Positions 22,770 through 34,430 of a stretch of 64,000 nucleotides of DNA are shown one piece after another. The translations under genes were made by a program, and so were the position numbers. Positions within the stretch are counted from its first letter, which is position 1, and each line of letters begins with the position of its first letter. Where the stretch lies: positions 1 through 64,000 of the forward strand of contig JAUCBJ010003511.1 of NCBI GenBank assembly GCA_032718475.1, in the 5' to 3' direction. The stretch is from Nemertoderma westbladi. Lineage: Eukaryota; Xenacoelomorpha; Nemertodermatida; Nemertodermatidae. The notes beneath the pieces are model-generated. The model saw only the letters and a list, made by a program, of their open reading frames with translations. It was not told the DNA's origin and ran no database searches.

Positions 22770-23745
22770 TATCATAAGAAAGAAGAATCATAAGCAGAAA
22801 TCAGGAAAGAAGAATCATAAGCAGAAATCAGGAAAGAAGAAGCATAAGCAGAAATCAGGAAAGAAGAATCATAAGCAGAAATCAGGAAAGAAGAATTATA
22901 AGCAGAAATCAGGAAAGAAGAATCATAAGCAGAAATCAGGAAAGAAGAAGCATAAGCAGAAATCAGGAAAGAAGAATCATAAGCAGAAATCAGGAAAGAA
23001 GAATCATAAGCAGAAATCAGGAAAGAAGAATCATAAGCAGAAATCAGGAAAGAAGAATCATAAGCAGAAATCAGGAAAGAAGAAGCATAAGCAGAAATCA
23101 GGAAAGAAGAATCATAAGCAGAAATCAGGAAAGAAGAATCATAAGCAGAAATCAGGAAAGAAGAATCATAAGCAGAAATCAGGAAAGAAGAAGCATAAGC
23201 AGAAATCAGGAAAGAAGAATCATAAGCAGAAATCAGGAAAGAAGAATCATAAGCAGAAATCAGGAAAGAAGAATCATAAGCAGAAATCAGGAAAGAAGAA
23301 TCATAAGCAGAAATCAGGAAAGAAGAAGCATAAGCAGAAATCAGGAAAGAAGAATCATAAGCAGAAATCAGGAAAGAAGAATCATAAGCAGAAATCAGGA
23401 AAGAAGGATCATAAGCAGAAATCAGGAAAGAAGAAGCATAAGCAGAAATCAGGAAAGAAGAATCATAAGCAGAAATCAGGAAAGAAGAATCATAAGCAGA
23501 AATCAGGAAAGAAGAATCATAAGCAGAAATCAGGAAAGAAGAATCATAAGCAGAAATCAGGAAAGAAGAAGCATAAGCAGAAATCAGGAAAGAAGAATCA
23601 TAAGCAGAAATCAGGAAAGAAGAATCATAAGCAGAAATCAGGAAAGAAGAATCATAAGCAGAAATCAGGAAAGAAGAATCATAAGCAGAAATCAGGAAAG
23701 AAGAATCATAAGCAGAAATCAGGAAAGAAGAAGCATAAGTATTGA
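22770..23745 (+). CDS. Lysine-rich 9-residue repeat protein exon / 27-bp minisatellite
   Basis: Roughly 36 copies of a 27-bp unit encode KKNHKQKSG without a stop until TGA at 23743. A splice-acceptor-like TTATTGTTATTGCAG lies just before, at 22769. Units differ mainly in one codon: Asn, or Lys, and once each Tyr or Asp nearby. Lys-type units recur every four or five units, a higher-order period of about nine. The changes alter the amino acid, which argues against strong constraint. It could be an exon for a highly basic disordered protein or a minisatellite that happens to stay open. Confidence 0.4.
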
Positions 23746-23888
23746 TATGCAGCAGATGTAATATCGAATTATTGAGATATTGAGATATATCAAGATATAT
23801 ATTGAGAGTTGACTAAGAAATATTGAGTGATGAATGCATCACTACATCAAATTTCCATAAAATACATACAATATCATAAAGCGTTGAA

Positions 23889-24499
23889 ATAGCATAGCAT
23901 AGCATAGCATAGCATAGCATAGCATAGCATAGCATAGCATTGCATTGCATTGCATAGTATTGCATAGCATTGCATAGCATAGCATAGCATAGCATAGCAT
24001 AGCATAGCATAGCATAGCATAGCATTGCATTGCATTGCATAGCATTGCATAGCATTGCATAGCATTGCATAGCATGCATTGCATTGCATAGCATTGCATA
24101 GCATAGCATTGCATAGCATTGCATTGCATAGCATAGCATTGCATTGCATAGCATTGCATAGCATTGCATAGCATTGCATAGCATAGCATAGCATAGCATA
24201 GCGTAGCATAGCATATCATAGCATTGCATAGCATAGCATTGCATAGCATTGTATAGCATAGCATTGCATAGCATTGCATAGCATTGCATAGCATTGCATA
24301 GCATAGCATTGCATAGCATTGCATAGCATTGCATAGCATTGCATAGCATTGCATAGCATTGCATAGCATTGCATAGCATTGCATAGCATTGTAAAGCATT
24401 GCATAGCATTGCATAGCATAGCATTGCATAGCATTGCATAGCATTGCATAGCATAGCATAGCACAGCCACAGCATAGCATAGCATAGCATAGCATAGCA
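23889..24499. repeat. ATAGC/ATTGC pentanucleotide array
   Basis: About 122 pentamers, each ATAGC or ATTGC, in near-perfect register. Blocks of pure ATAGC alternate with ATAGC-ATTGC dimers and trimers. The minus strand is open in several frames only because these pentamers lack stops on that strand, so those frames are not genes. Only about 140 bp separate it from the 27-bp array. Confidence 0.97.
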
Positions 24500-27400
24500 G
24501 AGGGCAACGACCGTAAATATGATACTCCGAGCGGAATTCCCATAAAGAAGCATAGGGAGGAGTATGCGTGGGGACCCTCTTCTTCTACTACTTATTTGAG
24601 CATATTTTAAATGTTTGCCTGATATTCAATTGATGTGTACCGCCTTCTGGCAAAGCGGCACCCAGTTTAAACTATCAATCACAGCTAGTGAGTAGCGACC
24701 CACAGACGGCGACCTTCAAACAAACAGGTGCAGAGCCGGAAATAACTGTCGTGTTGCTGTTTGCTTGGCTTGTGGTCCCATTTGATAAATTAATAGATTT
24801 GGGCAGACTAGGCGGTCGCTCTGACCATATACACTGCGCATCTACAATGCCTAAAACATCTATGGGAACAGCCAATTAGTGAGCTCGACACTTGATAATG
24901 AGGAATTTTTAAAAATACCACTTCCTCAGATATAAAATTACAATAAATTTCGACCTGAATGTAAAAACATAGTATTTATCACGCGGGTGATTGAACCGAC
25001 TGAACCAGTTACAACGCAGTTATTACTCATCCTTAAAGTGATTCGTTGGTGGCGAAGGAAAGATAACCATACGGATTCCAAATATATAATTTTAAAATTT
25101 TAATTTGGTTAGGAAATAGCTGAGTTATGGGCATTCGAATGTTGCATGTATTTGTTTCCGCTGCAGACAATTTATTATATTTAATTAATACGCGATATTC
25201 TAGAACATTTTCTTTATATATGAATAGCTGCGTGTACTAACAGTATTTTTATTATATTTGCAATCTACTTATGAGCTACATACTGTTCCCATAACTATAG
25301 AATACATCGACTCCAGCGGAAAGCCAATATCTCAGATATTCCTTTTGATAAATTCTGAATTTATTACAAACTGTATTTACTTTCTCTGCAATGTCATCTT
25401 CCCATCGTTACCAACGAACCTCTTTATAAAGGTTAAAATTTCAACAGAGATACCTATTTAAAGCGCTTGTATGTAATGATTGAAAGCGAAAACACAAATT
25501 CTGACTCCCCCACTAAAGAGGGGGAGGTGGAACGATCTTGAGAGACAGGGAGGAGGTAACTTGAAGCACGTCGCACATCTCCATATTAGCGAGTTAATAT
25601 CTTGACACGAAAATTATCAATTAATTTATTTAATTAATTTATTAACCTAAACAAACTACGAAATTTATGGATATTGAAATACACCTTACGTAGCGGCCGT
25701 TCACAAATGATGTAACGATATTTTTGACGATATTCGACACCAATCTGTCACCAATTTTATAACCCTTTTATATTTTATAAAGTCACGTCACAAAAATAAC
25801 CTGTATGTATAGTTAATAAAAAATGTCAAATTTGAAATTTAAAGCTACTGTAGTTCTGGTACCGGTATTTACTACTACTACTACTACAGTACTACTACTA
25901 CTAGGTCGAGCGAACTCGGACAGTGGAAATGAGATCCTTCTAGGATTCCCGATTCTCTATAGTTGTCGCAATTTCGTTTCTCCCAAGTTCAGTATCCCTT
26001 TCAAGTTGATCTATTTATGTTATGGCCGGTCGATATATAGTAATATATTTATAATATATTATAATTAATAATATATTAATCATATCGGTAATATAATAAT
26101 CAATAGTCTTTCAGAAATTCATAAATATATTTTTTAGAAAACATTACTTACTTAACTAAATATAGAATAATAACTGGCACACAATTCAATTAAATCACAT
26201 CAATTCAACAGAATTTATACAAATAAATATTAAAAAGTAATGAATAGGGTTAGTTCACAATGATGATGCTGCAATAATTATTAGCTGAACATCTGACTTG
26301 GTTTCCTGTCACCGTTCCATATCTGTGTTACATATGAATGTAAGTATAGGAACGAACCCCCTGTGTATCCAATACAGAACCCCGAGGTTTACCTAGTCTG
26401 TAACCAATCCACTGATCGCTGTAATTAATTAACGCTAAATATATCCCTTATTATAAGGATATAAAAAGCTGAACTGGTGTTTTTGAGTGCAGAATGGAGT
26501 GCAATTGTCCAAACAGAGTTGATAGTTTAGTAACACGGACGGACGTACAATGACATAGGGTTGTCGGGTAACTTTAGGGAAACCACAACCAGCCAGTGGG
26601 ACCGAGATAATTAGAATATATTAGATAAACATATAACATTATAGTAGTTCTGAATGGGAACCAACTCCATTAATATATTGTAAACCAATATATTATTGGT
26701 TAAATAATATAACCAATGGGAACATCTGAGTAATAATTAAAACTTTATATTAGTGGATTGTCCAGGTTTGTGTCTACCAAAGGGACGTAGCAGATACACA
26801 GGTATTACTCGAATACTCACAATACAGATAATATGAGATCAATTCGACAAAAAAACGAATTAAAATGGAAACCAATTGAGGGAAATTTATATCATTTATA
26901 TGTATTTACATCTGATATAAATTAATTATTTTAGATCTAATTTTAGCGAAAATTGCGAGCTCTCCCTATGCAGAATATTAATTAAATCGTTGTTATTATT
27001 TATAATATAAATAAAGTTAGAAAATTCCCATAGTATAAATTATTACATAAACCTATTTATAATACTGGCCCTCAACATCAATACTATTAAATATTTTCGG
27101 TAACTGAATATAATATTCTGTAAGATACGGGATTGAACTGGTGTTATTCAATCAATTGATCTGATCTTCTTTTGAATACTTAGTATAGTTTGAGTTTAGA
27201 ACATCGGAACTACTGTCTGTCTGTAGGGTTGCGATTACTTTATTGGGATGTTATTTGTTAATTTGTTGATTTGTTATAATTAAGTTTTTCTTCTCTGATA
27301 TTCCAATATTACATATATAATATTCTGCTTCTGTTTTCTTATAATCCAAATGGGTTCGCGATTATTCTGTAAATATAGAAATTAAATAGGTCTGGATATA

Positions 27401-28121
27401 AATTTTGTATATTATTAAAACGTTTCTTTTCTGTTATTTTTTTTATACTGTATAATATTTAATTTATTTCGAATATGCACCAAACAATACCCACCACCAA
27501 CAGACGACATGTATTAATTGACGAAGTAGAAAAGGGTAGGAAATTTAAAACTAGCACTAAGATAGTGTTAAAAGGCGGGAAATTTAAAACGATTTCAACA
27601 TTGAAACTATTTCAATGCAACTAAATAGTAGGCCTACAGTAATAATTTTAAGGAGCATTTCTAACATTCTAAACGGAAAAATTTCTTCCTGTCTGAAAAC
27701 CAAAATTAATTCAAGAGGCCTTTGTGACTCAATGTAACTCACCTTAATATATCGAAGAATCAACTGCTTAAATAATTTGGATTGTTGGTCTAGTTGGAAT
27801 ATAGGATATGTTGCCGACATCTCAATGTAAAATAATAATGTGTCAGAGTTGAACTGAAGTTGTTGATTTAGAATTCAAGAGGTGATACTTGTCTGGAAAA
27901 TAGCAAAACGGAAAAATAATATTATGATTTCATATTAAAAATCCTTCCCAGCCCAGAGTAAAACTTTGAATTTTTTGCTTCAGCAACATATATTTAAATT
28001 CGTTGTTTGCACGAGTTAGTTAGTCGTTCGTACGAGATAGTAATTCATTCGTATGAGATTGTAAAAAGTACTTTTTCATGTCTCTTTAGGGGTTCCGTAA
28101 AAATAGATAAGCTTATCTAAA
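24500..28121. other. Gene-poor AT-rich stretch
   Basis: I see no recognisable coding gene. Notable items are an (ACT)n microsatellite at 25870-25903, a TATA-like ATATAAAAAG near 26459 in a stretch that could be an LTR or promoter, and GGGAACAGCCAATTAGTGAG near 24863, which resembles GGAACAGCCCATTAGTGAGG near 13577. Confidence 0.35.
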
Positions 28122-28211
28122 CAATGAATTTGGAGAGTTCAATGAATTTGGAGAGTTCAATGAATTTGGAGAGTTCAATGAATTTGGAGAGTTCAATGAA
28201 TTTGACGAGTT
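28122..28211. repeat. 18-bp tandem repeat, five units
   Basis: Five direct copies of CAATGAATTTGGAGAGTT; the last has GACGAG for GGAGAG. On the minus strand it reads as an ELSKFI repeat within an otherwise unsupported open frame. Confidence 0.95.
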
Positions 28212-29795
28212 CGTTTATTCTATCATGACCTACTATAGATACAGTACGAGAGTACGACCCGCCAAGCTGCTGCAAAGCCCCAAAATTTATTGGGCCAGTT
28301 ATTTCCCTTAGATAGAACCCCTGAAACAATATGTCTGGCGCGTCGAATGTACTTGTCCCTAACTAAAATTATGTCCTCTTTCAGATGAGACAAATAAAAA
28401 TCTCCAGTAGTTTGCGAGATATGAGGAGTTCCTGACATCCATACCATATCAACCCATACTATCATTTTTTTGCTTTGTTGAATTTATTATTAGTAATCGA
28501 AAGCAAGATTAGAAGCACAATTTTCATTTTTTTATCAATAGGTACTAAAAGAGCACCAAAAGTGCAAAAGCACTTTTTCAAAAGTGGTAAATTGGCCATA
28601 CAGTTTGGCTACTGAGGATTTAGAATGTGCTGATTAAATCGGGAAGGTTTATTCCTCTACCTACATCAAACATATTGAAGAGTTGTGTAATATAACAACA
28701 TAGGCATGTTGTTATATTAGTTATTAGTCAGTTATTTGTGCTCCTGGAGCACGAAAAAAACAAGTAGTTGGGATGCTGATCACGAATATGACACTGACAA
28801 ATATCCTACCTTGTTGATTACGGCTTTTTTGGATACGTGTCAATGTACGGTACGATTAATACAAGTAGCACAAATTTGATAATCAAAAATCATTACCGAA
28901 TCAACCTGATTGTATGCCATTATGGGTTTTTTGGGTTGCTGATCACGAATATATGACACACATAAATTTCGTTTTATCCAACCAAATTTGATGGACACAA
29001 ATGAGAGAGATAAGGGGGATGATAATATTGATGATGATAATATTGACAGTGTGATAGTATGCATGAAGATATTAATAATGGATTAGAAAACCAACCCTTA
29101 CGAGACGAATTGGGACAGGATGTGTGTCATACACCCCCAGTGCCAGGCCAAATACAACAACCTCCTCAATCCCAAGGAAAAGGCTGGTGTGATATTGACT
29201 CGAGGAATATTATCGTAGGGACACGGAAGAGGAAGAAATAATAAAGACTGATATAACGGATTTATTATTAGAATAATCCTTTGTTTAAACGAGAAGAGTG
29301 ATGTAATGTTGGGACGGAATTACAGAACTGCAGAACTATAGATACTGAGTAAGACACTGTACATACATAGGTCTTGACTGACTAATATATAGGTGATGGG
29401 CTGGAGCCTTCTTTATTATATTATTGAACTAAGAAAGAGAATACATTTTAGTAAAGTGCGGGACGCGTATGAAAGTGAAATTCCCAACTGTCAAATTCTT
29501 TGCTAAAGTTCAGCGAATTGAGTAAAGTTAGTGGGAAAACTTTTGTTCCGTGATGTTCCTAGATATGTAGGGAAAATAAATTAGCCTTTAGTAAGCTGGT
29601 AGGTAACTTCAATGAAACAGGGGAGTAGTTTAAGTGCAGCAAAGTCATGTAAAGTGTGGGACATTTCATTGTAAAGTGCGGGACACGTGCGATTTTATCA
29701 TTTATAAACACATTAAATCGTTAATTATTACGTACGTATATGTTACGTACTGTTACTGTTACGTACATATATTTTTTGAACCCTAATGTACCTTA
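28212..29795. other. No confident gene
   Basis: Two short related stretches (GGTTGCTGATCACGAATATATGACAC near 28934 and a similar one near 28775) form an imperfect direct repeat. An open piece at 28990-29241 has a C-terminus GWCDIDSRNIIVGTRKRKK that could be a retroelement gag or pol remnant, with very low certainty. Confidence 0.25.
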
Positions 29796-30340
29796 TGGTA
29801 CAGTATAAATACGCTCATTTACTACATATTTTGCGTCTAAGCAACATATTTGATAACCCTACGTTGGGTGAGTCGGCAAGTATATTAATAATATATGAAA
29901 TATTTAATATGAAATTTGTGCGGATATTATACTTCCTGGTTCAGTTATTTACTGTATATTGCTATGTATTTTTATGTATTGTAAATATTTCTATTAGAAA
30001 TTAGTTTAAAGGTTTCAGTTTAAGTTCTTAAACATATTATATATAAAAATTCGTAGGAGATATTTAATTTATTTTATTTTGTGTTGCTCCTCAATGAGTG
30101 TAAAGAATGCTTCATTTTACATACTGTATATTTTCATTTATTTTGGTGCCAATACTAATTAAATGTCGGAATCGTTTTTGGAAATCTTTAGGGATATAAT
30201 ACGTAGGTTATATGTCACATTTGTAACTAGGGTGCGGCTTAACTACGCACAGATTGTAGGCCCTATTGTGTATTTTGTACAGTATAAATACGCTCATTTA
30301 CTATAGCCCCCACGAACATGTTGGGTATAACCAGCCATCA
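29796..30340. repeat. Diverged tandem duplication with a shared TATA-like core
   Basis: GTACAGTATAAATACGCTCA with following TTTACTA occurs at about 29799 and 30276, 478 bp apart. Looser similarity continues downstream (GTTGGGT ... AAGTATATT). The shared core includes TATAAATA. The pair could be an old tandem duplication or two decayed LTRs. Confidence 0.5.
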
Positions 30341-31030
30341 TAAGTATATTTCTTTAGTTTAGGATTACACATTATAGAACTGATAATGAAATAATACATA
30401 CTGTATAGGTGTTTGGGTCTTTTTCCCTGGGGTGTCATTATTAAAGGTGCATGTTTGTTTAATGTTGTTTAGTTGCTACTATTGTTTTGAATAGATCTGG
30501 TTAGGCAATTTGCTGTCACGTATATGTAATATAAAGAAGGATAGGCCCTAAAAACTACGAACTACGCGTAGTTACAAGGGAGGGGATATTGGGCAGCACC
30601 CCACCCCGGGGTCCTGTACCGGTCCGGTACCTAGACCAGTACTACATGACCGCTGTGGTGTAGTGGGTTGCGGTTTTTTGTAGTTACTTCAGTACTTACC
30701 TAGGCCTATTTTTGTATTTTTTTATTGTAACATGTAAGTAAATATAAGCAACTGTATGTAGTCGGTGTGGTTTCTGTCCGTTTTGTTTGATTTATATCCT
30801 GAAGATGGCCCTAGTGGCAGAAATTAATTGATAATAAAGAACCAGTTTTGTTTTCTCATTTAGTCACCAGGGCTGTTAATAACTCCAAAAAGAAATCCTA
30901 TATTTCCTATATTACAATGAATGCCCTAAAATCGGCTTGCCGCGGACTGAATGTTTTCAACATACCTACCGGAGTGCGATGCGGCATCCGTAATTTATTC
31001 GTAGTCAAACAGAAGACGGTCTGACGGTTA
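30341..31030. other. No recognisable gene; GC-rich palindrome
   Basis: GTACCGG and CCGGTAC form an exact inverted repeat near 30617. The remainder has no supported feature. It may include upstream sequence of the following retroelement. Confidence 0.35.
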
Positions 31031-31053
31031 GGATCCCACTCCAAATTCAGTAC

Positions 31054-32641
31054 ATGAAGCAATGTAAAACTCTGTCTGTAGTACCGGCCTACCTTAGGGC
31101 AGCTTATCTCAGAGGTAGTAAGAGCTATGCTGATTTAGTTTTGAACTTCATTAAGAAAATTTTGTCTAGGGATATAAATAACTACTATAAACGGGAACGG
31201 GATATGTACAGAGTGTGGGGTTATGAGTACAACTACTTTACGCAGTGGATACAGAGTAATATCTGGAACGGAACGCCGGGAGCTGACTGGGAAACCTTAT
31301 TCCAATACGTGTTACGAGGGTTGGCCCGAATTGGGAAAGCAGATAAGATGGAGCGGGGTCGCATATTGGGTCGCAAGATGGAGGATAGTACGGAGTGGAG
31401 CAGAAGACAAAGGGACGAACGTGAAATACCAAGGTGGGCAGTATGGGAGCGGGTGGTGTTTAGACCGTTGGTTAAACGCACAGCGCGGGGGGCCCGGAAG
31501 GGGGGGGGGGGGGGGGGGAGTCTACTAGTGGGAAAGCGGGTCTGGTAAATAACGTAGTGAACTTATCCTCTGTGGATATCACTGAGGAACAGAGGGAAAT
31601 TTTAAGTTTGGGATTCGGTTACGTCCCGGTAAGGGAAAGGGGTTTAACGGATTTAATCGATGCGCACACCAGTGTATCTAAATTGGGATCCAAGTTAAGA
31701 AACGTTGTGCGTAGATGGGAGCATTTAGAAGATACGATACCGGTACAGGGAGGGGAGGCACGTATATTGACGGAACGGGGGCCGGAACAACAGGAAGTGT
31801 CCTTCATTGCTATGCCGGAGAATGTGGGTTACGTTGTTCAACCAAGGAGGAGGGATAGAGATCGAGGGAGTGGGAGCGCATATATATGCGGTACCCGCGT
31901 TAGTACTTTCCGGGGAAGGGACTTGTGTGAACCGAGAAGATTATTCGTCGACCAGGGAGCGCATCATACGGAGGACGAGGGGGAGGGGGGGAGGATGGAT
32001 CAGTCGACATCCTCTCATCAACACCAAATCAACCCAGTATGGTAATGAATATAACAAACATAGGAACGGGAAATGGGAATATAGGGGATATTTCGCCTGT
32101 ATCGAGCAGATATCAACATGGAGGGAGGTTAAACTCCAACATGGGTGTAGGGATACACGGGAAGCTCCGGTATAAGCAATTAGCCATTCCATATAAACAA
32201 AGATTTGTAGTACCTAGAGGGGATAGTGTAGTCGTAGAAGAATTCATCAACGATCTATACAAAGCAGTGGAATGTTCATCACAAAAAAAGGAAACAAAGT
32301 GGTTGGAACCAAACCTTAGCGCAAACCAACTTAGGGAAATCCGTGGTTTAAAGAAGAATGGAGACATATCAATCGTCCGCGGGGATAAAACCAGGAACGT
32401 CATTATCGTGGATACTCGCGTGAAGGAAGCGGAGCTAGAGAGAATTTTAGCTGACAAATCAACTTATCGCAAACTGGAGTACGACCCAACGAGTAGATTT
32501 CGTGCCAACCTAATTAGGACTATTAAAGATATGAATATCAAAGATGAATCGTTGAAACGGTATTTGGTACCCAGACATCCGTCTGAGGGATATATGTACC
32601 CCATCTTCAAGGATTATAAAATTATAATTACCGAATTATAA
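31054..32641 (+). pseudogene. Penelope-like element, N-terminal and early RT part
   Basis: Three overlapping frames make one damaged reading path. The first (31054-31548) is basic and Trp-rich and runs into a G run at 31499-31518. The second (31557-32045) starts NLSSVDITEEQREILSLGFG, the typical segment upstream of Penelope-type RT. The third contains LSANQLREIRGLKKNGDISI, RGDKTRNVII and LVPRHPSEGYMYPIFKDYK, matching early RT blocks. The Asp-rich catalytic motifs and the GIY-YIG endonuclease found in most family members are missing: the copy is 3' truncated at about 32640. Confidence 0.65.
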
Positions 32642-33395
32642 TACCATGGTTTATTTGTTGTAAGTATTTAATATTCATTACGTTATTAGTTCTCATTGTA
32701 GTGATGAAATGTAGATGAAATGTACTGTATGGAAGTTGTACATATTCCAATATTGATTATTATCAATATTTGTGAAGTTTCAACCAATATGAAAAGTTAT
32801 AAATTCAATCATGGAAATTAAAAGTAATTTTTATATGCTATTCTGTAAGTGTATTGTATTTTGCAGTATTTAACTTAATCGATGGATTTTTTTTTAAATC
32901 GAAGTTTTTGAATTGAAGTTTACAAATGTTAGAACTGCAGTGATATTTTTTGATATAATAATCTTTAATAAATTTATGTAGCGTAGGTGTGTTGGCTTTT
33001 GCTAATCAATTTATCGAAATATGTTTTGCTCTAACGCAGCAGTTTTTTCTTTTGTGAGGCTTAATTTTATTTCAAATTATTTTGTTTTATTTTCGATGAG
33101 ATACCTTAATAATACGCATCATATCTTGATAGTTTTTTTTATAAATAGAAGTTTCTTTTTTTGGAAAACTCTTAATTTGAAAATTTTTAAATTTGCATAC
33201 GTGTGTTTCTAAGTTATTTTTGTAAGTTATATTTTTTTAATTTGAAATTTTTAAATTTGCATACGTGTGTTTCTAAGTTATTTTCGTAAGTTATATTTTT
33301 TTATTTATCATATCTTGTCTAATATTTGTGGAATTTCTTATATGGTCATATACTTTTGAAAAATATATATTTTATTTTAAATAAATTTTTTTCAG
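32642..33395. other. AT-rich stretch with a 65-bp tandem duplication
   Basis: At 33173-33305 a unit containing AAATTTGCATACGTGTGTTT and CTAAGTTATTTT is present twice. No gene is recognised. Confidence 0.6.
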
Positions 33396-33600
33396 AGATT
33401 TGATATCATCCATGATGTTCATCGTGATTAATCATGGAAATGACCAGAGTGAAACTTCTTCCAACCTAATGCGGGCGTAGGAAGTTTAATCCGTCTATAT
33501 GAGCCTGCATATAGAAGCGATACGTCTCACAACTTACAAATACTAGTCGTCGTTATGAAGCCTGTTCGGATTCTTATAACACTGGAACACTGGAAACTAT
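33396..33600 (+). pseudogene. Unnamed DVGIG family, copy 3 (frameshifted exon)
   Basis: A splice-acceptor-like TTTTTTTCAG precedes MMFIVINHGNDQSETSSNLM. A frame change at the position of the DVGIG block is followed by GSLIRLYEPAYRSDTSHN. This matches the exon at 7927 (FAVINHGNAESNRFF, then VVKIWEPAYRG). Loss of a few bases around 33474 destroys the frame. The acceptor position is conserved between the two copies. Confidence 0.5.
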
Positions 33601-33830
33601 AATTGTGTTTGGTGTGGTAGTCAGTGGGCGTTATAGAGATGTTGGAACTCAATAATTGTGTTTGGTGTGGTACTCAGTGGGCATTATAGAGATGTTGGAA
33701 CCTTATAATTTTTTTTTTGTGTGGTACTCAGTGGGTGTTATAGAGATGTTGGAACTCTATAATTGTGTTTGGTGTGGTACTCAGTGGGCGTTATAGAGAT
33801 GTTGGAACTAAATAATTGTGTTTGGTTTGT
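33597..33830. repeat. 53-bp tandem repeat, about four units
   Basis: Units contain TTGTGTTTGGTGTGGTACTC, AGTGGGCGTTATAGAGATGT and TGGAACT, with starts spaced 53-54 bp apart. It follows directly after the exon copy 3. Confidence 0.9.
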
Positions 33831-34163
33831 GATGCTCATAGAATAGATCATTTCTGCTCATTATGCTCATTTCATAGAAATGTGCCATTTTCTGTTTTTA
33901 TAGGTTTTCAAAGGTGGTGATTAGATTACAAATTGTTTAGAATTATCTGGTGGCATATAGGTGCCACTTTTTAGCATGTGGCACATGGCATATCTGTTTA
34001 GCATGGCACAAATTATCACACACAAATTTTCAAAGCTTTTGATGCGATTATTTTGACATGTTCCATAAAAGTGGTACAATTTCCTGCAAACTTAGTAAGC
34101 TAAAGTATTTTTTCAGCATTAAGCTCTGCCACGACGTCAACGTGTTACAGGGAGACAGAGTTT

Positions 34164-34425
34164 GACTTTTTGTTTGACCTAAGGCTGGAAGCCAAAAACC
34201 AGAATGTTGGAGTCTTATTGGATCCCAAGCCAAGTGCATACTATATGTGCTATTGGCTTTTTGTTTGACCTAATGCTGGAAGCCCAAAACCAGAATGTTG
34301 GAGTCTTATTGGATCCCAAGCCAAGTGCTTACTATATGTGCTATTGGCTTTTTGTTTCACCTATTGCTGGAAGCCTAAAACCAGAATGTTGGATTCTTAC
34401 GGGATCCCAAGCTTATCAGTATACT
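34164..34425. repeat. 91-bp tandem repeat, 2.8 units
   Basis: Units begin at 34164, 34255 and 34346 and include GGCTTTTTGTTTGACCTAAT, CCAGAATGTTGGAGTCTTAT and GGATCCCAAGCCAAGTGC. The array lies immediately 3' of the Transib-like gene (minus strand) and may be part of the element's 3' end. Confidence 0.9.
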
Positions 34426-34430
34426 AAATT

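Noticed and set aside
23813-24553. Long minus-strand open frames rich in AMLCYAMLCN
   Set aside because: They are translations of the ATAGC/ATTGC microsatellite in three frames; the pentamers simply lack stops on that strand.
31238-31481. Minus-strand frames in the Penelope-like region (also 32113-32457)
   Set aside because: They are antisense shadows of the recognised plus-strand RT-type coding sequence.
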